NCBI GenBank assembly: GCA_005223375.1
Contig: RXOD01004211.1
Location: 1-25,992 of the forward strand
DNA: 25,992 nucleotides
Origin: Amoebophrya sp. AT5.2
Lineage: Eukaryota; Sar; Dinophyceae; Syndiniales; Amoebophryaceae
Reading direction: 5' to 3'
In this document: piece after piece, positions 15,958 to 25,992 of the stretch
Layout: each line of letters begins with the position of its first letter
How positions within the stretch are numbered: the first letter of the stretch is position 1
Position numbers and translations under genes: made by a program
Notes under the pieces: generated by a model
What the model was told of the DNA's origin: nothing
What the model saw: the letters and a program-made list of their open reading frames with translations, nothing else
Database searches by the model: none

Positions 15958-18208
15958 ATGGCGCCCAGCACTTCTGCCCCCCTGCTCGGGCCCTCTCCGG
16001 CTTCCCCCGACGCAGAAATCTACGTGAGATCTCTCGCCACTCTGCAGAAAGTCCGGGCCATTGCTGGTGGTGACCTGAAGCTACCGCAAATCTGTGTTGT
16101 CGGGGACCAGAGCTCCGGGAAAAGCTCACTTCTCAGCGAAATCACGGGCGTCAAGTTTCCCACCGCTTCAGGGACCTGCACCAAAGCGCCGATTGTGGTC
16201 GAATGCCGGAAGGTGGATAAGGATTCCAGTACTTCGGCTGGGGAACGGGTGTTTGAAATCAAACAAGCCGAAGGCTGGCAGAAATGCACTCTCGAGGAAT
16301 TGCCGACAAAAATCCTGCACAAGCAAACAACGACTTTGGTACTTACTGTTACTATAGCCTCTCACTTATTCTACTTTTATTCGTCGACTCTTTTCGCTTT
16401 CCTCGCTTTGTGTATGTGTCTACAACTGCCCATTACCTTCATTTCTTGCCGTAGTACTGCACAAGAACAGCTTCGCGTTGACAGAAACCAAACAAAATCA
16501 GGAAGAGCTGAAGACGAAGGTGTGCGAGGAGGAGATTTTGGAAATTGAAAACAAGAAACCGGTACTTCGCTTCGCGAAGAAGGAGATTTTTGTGCGCGTG
16601 AGCGGGCCGGACGTCTTGGACTTGATCGTGATCGATTTGCCTGGCATAATCCACTCGGGGGAGGGTGGTGCGGAGGTAAAGGACATGATCAACAAGTATT
16701 GCGAGAACCAACAAACCCTCATCCTTCTCGTGTCCGAAGCCAAAGCGGACTACGAGAATGTGGCCGCGAACGACCTTGCGCGCAAGCACGATCCGGAGGG
16801 ATTTCGTACGCTCCGCGTGTTGACGAAATTCGACACATTCGACTCCGAGAACACGACGGAACGTGCCATCAAATTTGTGAAGGAAGGTCTCCGCCGGACG
16901 AGCAGCTTTGCTTCGACGTGCGAACCGGGAGACACTGATGGGGAGTCGGCATCAGAGGGTGAGGGTAGCGAGACGCCGCTGTTGACGAGTGAGCTAGGGC
17001 CCCACGCGGTGATTTGTTCTTCGGGCGGAAAGGGCTACTCGGAAGGGAGCGAAGCTCAAATTCTGCATGCTGAGCTTGGCCTGCCAGAATCTCGCGCTGG
17101 TATCCCCGCTCTCCGTGATCGCTTGCCCGCAATCTACGCGGCGCTGATTCGCAACAACATCGATGGTGTTATGCAGCAAGTGCAAGACAAAAAGCACGAG
17201 GCTCGTCAAGAACTCACGCAAATCGGCGAGAAGGCGCCGTCGATCGCCGGGGTCATTCACAAGGCGCAGCGCTTCTTGACTGGGTTGCAAGTCAACTTCG
17301 AAGAAGTTTTGACGCCTCCGTTGGAAGAGTGCCAACGTGAGATCCGAGCCACGGAAAAGAAAATCACAAGAGAATGGACCACCCCGTTCTACCAGAAGAA
17401 CGCGTTCAAGCCTCCCGTCTTCCAAGGCGAAACCGCAGTGGAGCGCTGCATGAAGGAAATCGTGGAGAAGTGGTGGACGCCCACACTGAAGCTCTTTCGG
17501 AAAGAGGTCGAGAAACTCACCGAGAGATCGATGGACTTGGAAATGCTAGCGGAAAAGGAAAGTAACACCAGCAAGTCGTGTAGTTTCCCGAAGTCACTGG
17601 GCAAGGAAATCCACCGTGCTTGGAAGTGTTACTGCGCTGCAGAGTTGTTCCCCGTGCTGCGCCAAAAACTGGCGGAGCGGCTCCACCGAGAAATCAAGTG
17701 GGGCACCGTCAATTACGACTTCGGGATCAGCCACCACAGAGAATCGATTTGCCCTGAGGACTTTACCAACGAAATGCTGAAGCTGCTGCCTGATAAGGGT
17801 TTCCCGTACAACAAGAAAGCGTCTTCATTAGACAACAGGAACACTGACGACCGCTTGTTAGTGTTAGATGCGGCGATCCTGAAGGAAATGATCAAGACCG
17901 CTCGCGAGGTGGTGGTTGCACGCTACGACATGATGGACCTGCACGAACGGCAGGAACAGGAAGTGTTGCGCGTTGTTAAGGCTTTGTGGCAGGTCGAGCA
18001 CAAAACGATTACTGACGCGGCGATGAAGGAGGTGGTCAACGAGATTCTGCAGAAGCGCAAGGACTGGATTCCGCGGGAATTGATTGCGCAAAACGAGGCT
18101 TTGTGCAAGGCAGCGGAAGAGGACAAGACCGTCCAGCAACGTAGGAAGCAGCTGGTGGCGAAGCTGAAAAAAATGGAGGAGTGCGAAAAAGAATTGGAAA
18201 AAATCTAA
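15958..18208 (+). CDS. Dynamin-superfamily GTPase (Mx/dynamin-like)
   Basis: ATG 15958 is preceded by CAAA. Exon 1 is 15958-16338 and exon 2 16466-18208 (TAA), 707 residues with GT-AG splicing. The GTPase motifs are intact: P-loop GDQSSGKSS at ~49-57, switch-1 region FPTASGTCTKAPIVVE with the conserved Thr, DLPG at ~184-187, and TKFD at ~247-250. A middle/stalk region (RNNIDGVMQQVQDKKHEARQELTQIG...) and a GTPase-effector-like helical end (HERQEQEVLRVVKALWQVEHKTITDAAMKEVVNEIL, ending KKMEECEKELEKI) follow. No PH domain, Pro-rich tail or membrane helix is visible, so it is shorter than classical dynamin and closer to Mx/DRP size. An acidic insert (DTDGESASEGEGSETP) follows the G4 motif. Such proteins remodel membranes by GTP-driven oligomer constriction; the membrane acted on is unknown. 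Confidence 0.85.
16324..16456 (+). mobile_element. Dynamin-gene intron region bounded by 9-bp direct repeats
   Basis: CTGCACAAG occurs exactly at 16315-16323 and 16457-16465, in the same codon phase (Leu-His-Lys). The GT-AG intron is 16339-16465 (TTTG|GTACTT ... CACAAG|AAC), its AG being the end of the right repeat; it leaves QTTTL between LHK and NSFALTE. Exact excision between the repeats would give LHKNSFALTE. No clear terminal inverted repeat is seen, so the call as an inserted element rests on the direct repeats alone. Confidence 0.45.
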
Positions 18209-19720
18209 ATCATGTGATTCTGATATAAAAACGATGCGGTTGCGGAGGGAAGGCCATTACGACGCGGCCATTCTTGGCATTGAGCAAAACCAAGAAAAGC
18301 GGGGAAACTGTAGCACTAATGTGAGGCGGATGTGGAAAAGAGCCGAAATGGACATGGATGAAGAATTTCATCTAAGTAAAAAGAAAGTCAACACGATCTA
18401 GACTACAAAATAAGCTAGACTCAGACTCTAATAAATTGTAAGTCGCAGAACTCGCAACAGAAGAACGTGATCGAGGGATGCATAAGTAAAAGGCAAATAA
18501 GAAGATCAATGGAAAGAAAACTATACAAAAAGCTACCCTATTTGGTTGATCATCTGGTTTTCCTACGCAAGGTTCGGAGCCCGCACTTCCCCAACGTCAA
18601 ATCCACCCAGTCCACTGGTGATGTCGAGTCTCGTTCATTCCTAAGTAGAAGTATTGGTCCTGGCTTCCGCTTCTCACAGCAGCAGCGCCCGTCCAATGAT
18701 CTCTACATTTTCTTATTGATTCTTTTCGATTACGTTTACGATATTTGAAAGCATTTTTATAAGCTGAAGCACCTCCGTTCTCCGACGGCCTAGAACCTTT
18801 GAGTACGGAAGCGGAACAACCTACTTATTTATCCACATGAGACGCCTTGGAAGCTATTTTTAAGAATTAGAATTCCATATTTATACTGTATATCGTTCTT
18901 CTTTGCTAGGCGGCGTAGCAGGCATGGTGGCGCAATTCTGTGACTATTTACTATGTACAATCCCGCACATCAAAAAGTTTCAGTTTTGTTCTATCAAGCA
19001 TCACCCGTAGTCTAAGGAGGAGCTTCACGTTCACATACCAGGCCAGTAGCTTGAAATATCAAATGGCAGCACAAAAACCGTAGATTTGTTTTCTTCTTGA
19101 AAGTGCAGCTCCGTTACGGATATGGCATTGTAGTCACACTTTCCAAAAACTTGAACCGGCAGCCGCGCCACACTCACAAAAGAACCAAAGCTAGCAAAAG
19201 CGATTTGGACCAGACCGGACGCCCGGTCGTGGCCGAGCGACACCAGGGTCAAAGGCGAGCCTGGCGGGAACACCAGAACTTGTTGGCGCGGCGTGAGTCT
19301 TGCGCCGTACACGGTCGTTGTTTTATTTGAGTTTTAAGTTTGCTTTTAAGGCGGGCGTGTCCTCTGTGAGAGGGACGAGGGAGAGTAAGAGATGCCAAAT
19401 TCCCCGAAGCTCGGGTGGAGTTGAGGAACGATGACGCAATAGCGTTTATGTTAATAAACTACAAGTACAAACCCAAGACGAGGACGAGCAGATGCAAAAA
19501 AATCACTAGCATTTTATACCGATAGCGATAATCCCAATCCCTCGACGAGAGCCCACCTCAGGAAGCGGATAAAGGTTCTTGGTCTTCGCCTTCGGATCAA
19601 AAATTCGTCGTTCTTCAGCTTCACCAGCCCATGCCAGTGCAGCAGCAGCGAACGCTAGACCGCTGCTATTCATAAATGTCTTGCTACTTTTGACCTTGGT
19701 TGACGTTAGAAGAGGAAAGG
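18209..19720. other. Intergenic, 1.5 kb, between the dynamin-like and TPR/IQ genes
   Basis: A/T-richer than the genes. The first few hundred bases are probably dynamin-like 3'UTR, with an AATAAA at 18430-18435. One minus-strand frame (19031-19312) is the only candidate coding segment. Confidence 0.45.
19031..19312 (-). CDS. Possible minus-strand ORF or exon, unidentified
   Basis: A 93-codon frame ends ...KSTVFVLPFDISSYWPGM. Its composition is balanced and it alternates hydrophobic residues as beta-strands do (SGLVQIAFASFGSFVSVARL), unlike the Arg/Pro/Ser-rich antisense frames elsewhere. It begins at a GTG, not an ATG, with an in-frame stop eleven codons upstream, so it would have to be an exon or a gene fragment. 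No homology recognised. It would be the only minus-strand gene in the window. Confidence 0.2.
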   Translation of the reverse strand: MYGARLTPRQQVLVFPPGSPLTLVSLGHDRASGLVQIAFASFGSFVSVARLPVQVFGKCDYNAISVTELHFQEENKSTVFVLPFDISSYWPGM

Positions 19721-22700
19721 ATGCCTTCTTTTACCCGCGGTCGTCGCTTCGGTTCGTGGACTGGTGACGGTTCCGCTCGTCGCAGTCCGCCAGCCGAGTC
19801 GCCGAGGTGGGGGGGAGGAGCCAAGCAGGATGTTTCGGGGACAACTACCACTACGACCCCAACATCCAGCCAGCAGCAACATCCGAAGCGGCGCACGCGC
19901 GAGGTCATCCTCCCGAAAACTTCTACAACTGCGCCAGCGTCCACATCCGCAAACCGCCCGAAATCCGCGTCGACTCGAAATTTTTTCGACCCCGCGTTTT
20001 CGTCGATCGAGGATGTGGAAGACGAAGTGATCTACTCAGACACGGATTGTACCCCAAATGGGATAATGACGCCGACGCCAAATGGGAGTGATTACGCCAA
20101 AAGCCGGCACTTCCTGCGGTTTCGCTGCAGCAGCGCAGTGGAACAAGTGGAAGAGGCGAATGAAGCAACCGCGACCTCCGCCACGCGACAAAAGCTCCTG
20201 CACAAGCAGGACGAGCAGGGCCTGTTCTTCAATCTGCAGAAAAATTCTGTTTTGCCAGGAGCACATCATCAATCGGGTGACGACGCCGACGGAGTGGTGG
20301 AAATGGGGGGCGATGCGAATGGCTCTGCTGCAGCAGGCGGCACCTCTTCTTCGACCCTCGCTCTGCGGGCGGAGCTGCTGAAGGCCGACCAGTTGTACGA
20401 GAGCTTCGTCTCCCGCGTCCGCTGCTTCGGCGTGCACCACTTCTCGGTGGCGATTTGCCTCGAGGAGTTGGGGAAGAAGATGAACTCCGCAGCCCTGGCA
20501 AAATTGGAAGCGGGTACCTATCCTACTCTCGTCTCTCAACATTTTACTCTGCACATGAAGATGTACTAAATTGATTCTCCTCGACGTGGCAACCTTGTCA
20601 TTTTTTTTCTTTACGCCTACAACGCCATCTATTTTCAACAATTTTTCCTAGGCAACGTGGTGGAGGCGCGTACGCTCCTTTTGCTGGCCGAGAAGCAGAT
20701 GCACGCGATTGGGAAGCAGTTTTACGACCACCTGAAGAACGCTGCTGTGGTTCCGAGGCAGACCGACAATTACGAGAAGAACTCCGATCATAGGAACAAC
20801 CGTCGGCCACGGCGAACGTTTCGGCAGGCGTTCGCGCTGTTCGCCTCACTCACGCTGAACAACCTTGCAAGTCTGGAGCGGGGGAGCGGGGGCAAAGATG
20901 TGAAAGAGAACGGGGTGGACGAACAAGAAGTACAAAAAGACCTGGAAAAAGCACTCGCATACCTCGAAGCCAGCAAGATGTGGGTAAAACGCCATGAACC
21001 TTTGAATTTGATGAAGATGCCGCTTCTATTCCATGATAGGCAGTGAAGATCTTCTTCGTAGAGGACGCAGCTGTTCACCAGTATTTAGAGCCGCGCAATC
21101 GGTCGTCAAGTCTTAAAGCTCGAACCCCGGGATGCAAGTTCGACGAATCCACTCCTCCCAGGTCCCCGAGCTACCGGCCGCGGACGCTGCGGTGACGTAC
21201 TTGAATTTATCCGCCGTCCTGTCGGAGCTGGGACGGCACAAAGAGGCGGAAAAGGCCGCCATGAATGCGGTCCGACGAAGTGAGCAGGACATCATGTGTC
21301 TACACAGAACCACGCCGCAGGAGTACTTCACTGCACCTCCCTATACGCTTATACCTTAATACGTATCTTCAGAATCAGAGAGACCACACTTGTACATCAT
21401 GGGACGGCAGCACCTTCAATCGTGACTACGTTTGCATTTCATCAGGTACGGCGAGAAGGTCGCGTCGCTGGCTGTCGCGTACAACAACTGGGCGGTGCAG
21501 AAGGAGCTGCTCGCGTCCACTAGTGCTAGTACAACGACCGCGACTCCCTCTCCCGCGGCCGCAGCGTGCTGCCCCGAGGAGGCGATTTCCTTGTACCAGA
21601 AGGCGCTTCATCTCGCCAACAACCATTTGGAGGAGGGGCATCCGCTCCGGCAGAAGTTTCAGCTGTCCGTGACTGCGGTCCTGGCCCGCAACCTGGAACT
21701 GCGGGGGCAGACGCAAGCTCCTTCATCTAAAACGGACGCTGGAACCTCCTCGCAGCAAGAGGTCGACGCGTGGCTGAAGGATCACGCGCCGGAAGTAGTC
21801 GACGCGCCGGAAGTTGTTCTTGTCGCGGCCGACGAGGCGGATGCGACTCCTTCTGCACCAGCAGACGATGCAGGAGACGAAGACAATGCGGGGGTTGCGG
21901 ATGCGGAAGAAGACCACGCTGGCGCAGCGGATGATCAAGACGAAGCGCCTCCAGATCGTGAAGGCGCAGCGTGGATGTCGCGCGTGCTGCACTCCCGCGT
22001 AAGGCAAAACCGGCTTGAAGAGGCGGCGGCTGTTGTCAGCGGCCAGGCCGAGGCGGCGCAGATTCTACTGCGCCTTCCGATCGAAAAAGTTGACAAAGAA
22101 ATGACGCAGCTAACCACCCCTCTCCCCTCGCCTGTACCGATGGAGCGTGCGACGCCGCACATCGAAAGCAGCTGCACAAGTGAGTCGTCTACTCTCGCAT
22201 ACTCCGCAGTTGTACCGATAATGGCTGCAGGCACAGCTGCGACAGCAGCTCCTGCTTCTACTTCTAGTTCATCTTCTCCGATCACTACTTCCTGGGCGGC
22301 TCTGCGTGGACCGGCGAATAAGCCAGTTGTCGTGCCGCGTTTGGCGTTTGCGGAACAGCATAGGAACGACAGCAAGCCGACGACGTCCTCTTCCGAGGAT
22401 AACAGCGTCTCGACGTCGACGGGCGTGGTCGTCGATCATGTAGACGGGTCCTCCTCCTCCAGCTCCGCGTTGGACGAGCACTCGGCCTCGATACCCACAT
22501 CCGTGTTTCCACCCTCGAACAATGCAAATTACGCACCCGCCGGCTTCCCCAACTTCCAGAAAGGCGGCTCGTCCTCGTCCACGTCGGTGCAGCCGCTGCC
22601 GCGTCTCAGCCGTTCCGGCTTGATGGGCTCTACTTTGGGGACGCCAAAGGGTGGGGATGCTGGACGTGCAGGTCCTCGGAGTGAAGATCCAGATATTAAT

Positions 22701-25700
22701 TCCGCGTTGAGCACGCCGCTCCAGCTGGCCAGCTGCCGCACCGAGACGTCGAGCGTCGCGTCGCGCGCGACGGTATTGCCGTCACTGCGGATGCCGACAG
22801 TCGGAGCAAGTGCCGGCGGAACGCACCACGCGCAACAGGAGGTCCTGGTGGAGCAGTCTGTTTTACTTTCCGCGCGGAGTACGACGAGCTGCGTAAGCAG
22901 GCGGCGGGTGCCCAACTCTCCGCTGACTCTAATTAACGACCGGGACATCGTAAGAAGCGCGGGGCGTCGCAAGGGGCCGTCGCCGCTCTTGGTCTTGTCG
23001 CGAGAGGAACAGCGGAAGTCGACGGGAGCCGTTCTTGGAGGTATATTCCTGGGCGACGATCGCGATCAAGAGCACGCAGAGGCGAAAGAAAGAACCGACG
23101 TTCTTGACCGAGATGAGCAAGAGCTAGAGCAACGACATCTAGATCAAAATCGTAATCGAAAAGACGAGATAGAGAAAGACGAGAGTCCAAGTCCTCTTGT
23201 GGATGATGCTGCACCTCCTGTAGATGTAGTTCCAGATCCAGCAAATCGGCCTGATGTTGATGGTGAAGATGCTGCTGATGTCAACAAAGATCCACCTTCG
23301 GATGTGGAGGAGGCGGCGGAACGACCGTCGGCAAGAAGAAGAACGGAGAGCGCAGCGAGAAGAAGAACAGCGGCAGCCGCGAGGATCGCTGTTTGGTGGA
23401 CGGCAGCGCGCCCGGCAAGACTGCGCTGCCACCGCTACCTGGCCGCGAGAAGCCGCCGCGAGCGTCGGGGAAAATGCGGCGCCGTGTCGCAGTGGCGGAG
23501 TCGCGCAACGTTCCAGGTGCAGCAGAGACAACGCGCCGCGGCAACGCTTTTGCAGGCGCGGTGGCGCGCGGTGCTTGCGAGGAAATCCGCTGCCGCCCTG
23601 CGGGACGCGCGCAACGAGGCCAGGAGGCGCAAGAAGCAGGAGGAACTGGAAGCCTCGCGGCGCCGCATCGAGGCGGTGGAAGCGGCGAAACGGGAAGCAG
23701 AGGAAAAACAGCGCGAAGGCCACCGATTGGAGATCGAGCGGGCGCGAACCCGGAAGCTCACAGCATTGTGCGAGAAGGCGCGCGCGAGATTAGTTCTGGA
23801 CGAAAAACGGTGCGCGGTCCAGAAGTTTTTGTACTTCAGCAAGGAGAAAAAGCAATGCGCAGACTTCATCAGTTTGTTCACCTGGTGCAGGCTGAGGGTG
23901 AAACTGCCGCGGGCCGACCGAAATCGAAAGGCGTCGAGGATTCAGGCACTCTTTCGCGGGAACTCGCTCCGCAAGCGCCTCCTCGAAAACGCGGACTACC
24001 TCCACCTGGCCAGCGCAGTGCGGGGACACCAGGCTCCGAAGCGAACCATCGTCGTTGTTCGTCGCACATTCAAGAGTCGCGAGTGGCGCGTCGAACTCGT
24101 CGACTACGACAAAGCGTTGCTTGGCAGTTGTTCAACAAAACGGGCCCCCTCGTCCTCCGCAACGAGCGGAAGCGCAGCGCCCTTCACTAGTCCCCTGAAC
24201 AGGCGAAATCAGGCGCCGACCGCCATCGTCCTCCTGCAGGAAGACGAACTGCTCAGCGTGCTCCAGAAAGAACAACATCAACAGAAAGAAGAAATCGCGA
24301 GAAAGTTTCCGGGGCTTTTTGCCAAGCAGGTTGCGGAACGGTTGTTCCCAGCAGAGCGGGTGCTCAACCTGTGTGCAGTTGCGTCTTCGATGCGTCAGCA
24401 AATCGACGACAAGGGGTCGCGACTGCTGGTCGGCGCGGAAAGCTTAGCTCCGAGTCGCGCGGCGCCGCCGAAAATGTCAGAAGACGATCACGAAGATTCC
24501 GTCGTGCCGAGGGGCCAGGAGGAGGCGCCGTCCCATAGCTGCCTTAGCCAATCCGAGGACCAGCCCGAAGCTATTCCCAGCGCCGACTACTGGGAGCAGC
24601 TGTCGTACGCGAAGAGCGAAACGCAAGCAGAAACGGTGGCCGCGCAAGAAGCGAATGTGTCTCCGCCGCGAAAAGAGAGCGAGTTGTCTGCGGCCGCGGC
24701 TTCCCCTCCATCAGCGTCTGCGCGTGCGGAAGTACAAGACCAAGGACAAGCGTCCGCAACGCCGGCCGCCACGCCGCCGCCGCTGAAGCGGCAAACCGTT
24801 GCGCCGCCGAGCACGCCGCCGCTTGTTGTGCAACTCGATGAATGCGAGGGTCTGCAGCGTGGTTCGACGTTGAATCACGGATCCGCCCGGAAAGTCTCCA
24901 AGGAGAAGCCAGCCGGATTTTTGCCACCCCCCACCAAAGAACTCCGCACACCAACGCCCGGCCCGAGCCGTGTCGATGCGCTGCCGGACATTTTGAGTAG
25001 CAGCTCAACATCTTCGTCGAAGGCCAAACGCGGCGGCACGAACTGCGATCAGTCTGAATCGGGAAGAAAGCTGAAGCGGCTTCCCTCGACGGGCTCCTCA
25101 GACCGGAAGCGCTGCGCACTTTTCTCGTCACCGGGCGGGGGTTCTTCCTCGTCGCACGAAGGCGAAGATCGGCGAGAAAACCTGTACGACTACCCCATAA
25201 GCGGAATAGAGCAGCAGAACCATCATGCGAGCGCCAGTGCTTCAGAGTCAGACCGGCCGGAGCACGTGCGCGCACAAAGTCAGGATCAGGTGGAGCATCT
25301 TCAGCAGCAGGGAGATCCTCAGAACGCGTCGCCTGAAGGCAGCGCGCTGACGAGTGGAACCCAGTCCGGCCGGGTTGATTCTGAAGAAGGGGCGACCGCC
25401 GGCACCACGCCCGGGCCGTTAAACGGCGGCTCTTCCATGGCCTCGATGGACATGGCGGCGTGGAGCGACCTCATGGGCGAAGTGTGGGAGTACGAACAAG
25501 AGATTGGGGCTTCGACCTCCGACCAGGGGAGCAAGCAAGATCATATCGAATTCGAAGAAGCAGTTGTCCCTCGTGGTCCCGCCGTCGGAGAAGGACGGCA
25601 ACAACTACTGCAGAAGACCTCGAGTATCGAGTGGCAAGACGAGCCCATCGTGGTGCCCGAACCGGAGGACATGCTGATCATTGCACGAACCGGAGGACAT

Positions 25701-25992
25701 GGTGCTCGAACTGGAGGAACTTCGTATGATCCGAAGAGGACAAACGCGCAGGACATAAAGCCCCCTGCCGCACCAAAACAACAGCAGCAGCAGCAACAGT
25801 ACCAGGAGGGAAATAACTATAACCCGTCGCCCGCGGCTTCAACTGCGGTGGAGTTCGACGTCGACGATGACAAGACGGACCTGGAAGCTTCGCCTGCACC
25901 CGCATTCGTTGCACCTCGTGCGCCGGGGGCAATCGCTCGTGAAGAACGTGATGAGCTCCTCGACGCTGACGTCTACATCACCCGCATCAGCA
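19721..25992 (+). CDS. Large TPR-repeat protein with IQ (calmodulin-binding) motifs, 3' incomplete
   Basis: Exons are 19721-20513, 20652-20983, 21162-21295 and 21446 to beyond the window, giving at least 1935 residues; exon 4 is open for its whole 4547 nt. Residues 1-~200 are low complexity. About 215-505 is helical and TPR-like, clearest in TYLNLSAVLSELGRHKEAEK and YGEKVASLAVAYNNWAVQKE ... EEAISLYQKALHLANNHLEE. After a long Ser/Ala/Asp-rich linker come two IQ motifs, AAATLLQARWRAVLARK (~1117) and ASRIQALFRGNSLRKRL (~1249), separated by a charged coiled coil (NEARRRKKQEELEASRRR). The rest is disordered with a Gln run (~25786-25800). TPRs bind protein partners and IQ motifs bind calmodulin or myosin-light-chain-like proteins, suggesting a calcium-linked cytoskeletal or flagellar scaffold. 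No orthologue is recognised. The ATG chosen is the first in a frame otherwise opened only by TTG. Confidence 0.8.
20514..20651 (+). other. Intron 1 of the TPR/IQ gene (GT-AG, 138 nt)
   Basis: AAGCGG|GTACCTATCC ... ATTTTTCCTAG|GCAACGTGG, phase 1, joins KLEAG to NVVEARTLLLLAEKQ inside the TPR-like helices. It has a clear pyrimidine tract and no terminal inverted or flanking direct repeat. Confidence 0.8.
20984..21161 (+). other. Intron 2 of the TPR/IQ gene (GT-AG, 178 nt)
   Basis: AAGATGTGG|GTAAAACG ... ACTCCTCCCAG|GTCCCCGAG, phase 0, joins EASKMW to VPELPAADAAVTYLNLS. No inverted-repeat ends. Confidence 0.8.
21296..21445 (+). other. Intron 3 of the TPR/IQ gene (GT-AG, 150 nt)
   Basis: GACATCAT|GTGTCTAC ... 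GCATTTCATCAG|GTACGGCGAG, phase 2, joins EQDIM to YGEKVASLAVAYNNW. The frame fits only with this donor. No inverted-repeat ends. Confidence 0.75.

Noticed and set aside
23254..24190. Overlapping + frames of 179 and 265 codons
   Set aside because: Shadows of the TPR/IQ gene's open frame; Arg/Ala-rich composition reflects the third-position GC bias of the true frame.
1..25992. CRISPR arrays, bacterial operons, tRNA or rRNA genes
   Set aside because: No spaced identical repeats, no ribosome-binding-site pattern and no cloverleaf or rRNA signature was found; gene structure is eukaryotic.

Overview
The window is nuclear DNA of a protist and is eukaryotic throughout: genes are split by introns, spaced by 0.4-1.5 kb, and encode a flagellar transition-zone-type membrane protein, a dynamin-family GTPase, a La-motif protein and a TPR/IQ protein. 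The GC-rich coding sequence, the fact that every supported gene lies on the + strand, the dinoflagellate-style Cys-rich modules, and introns that look like small inverted-repeat transposons suggest a dinoflagellate-lineage alveolate, possibly a syndinean such as Amoebophrya. That assignment is inference; no rRNA or other marker is present.

Layout, all + strand. 1-248: tail of an intron and the last exon of an unidentified gene. 811-4325: secreted-type modular Cys-rich protein (PAN-like, Cys-Trp and sushi-like modules) with two element-derived introns and one in-frame TAG. 5060-6845: 3-hydroxyacyl-CoA dehydrogenase with a probable mitochondrial presequence and three introns. 7232-7999: four-helix TMEM17/TMEM216-family protein. 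8646-10965: RING-like zinc-binding protein with an N-terminal hydrophobic segment and a probable short intron. 11834-15178: intronless 1114-residue protein that looks like coilin (N-terminal fold, acidic Ser-rich middle, Tudor-like C-domain) joined to a La motif. 15958-18208: dynamin-superfamily GTPase with one intron. 19721 to the window end: large TPR protein with two IQ motifs and a long disordered tail, incomplete at its 3' end.

The most interesting layer is the introns. Two introns in unrelated genes (within 3359-3904 and 5473-5709), plus a third seen only at its 3' end (1-104), are copies of one inverted-repeat element. The two complete copies are flanked by 5-bp direct repeats. The left terminal repeat carries the 5' splice site (CAG|GTGGTAAG), and the 3' AG forms at the junction of the element's last A and the first G of the target duplication. 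GT-AG splicing then leaves the same 18-nt (six-codon) footprint in both mRNAs. Other introns (1518-1920 and 5964-6263) have different inverted repeats, and the dynamin intron sits between 9-bp direct repeats. At 5964-6263 the only in-frame GT-AG solution found would delete the catalytic Glu, so splicing there appears to be non-canonical. The three introns of the last gene look like ordinary short GT-AG introns.

The genes do not form an operon or an obvious pathway; they are neighbours in a unidirectional gene block.
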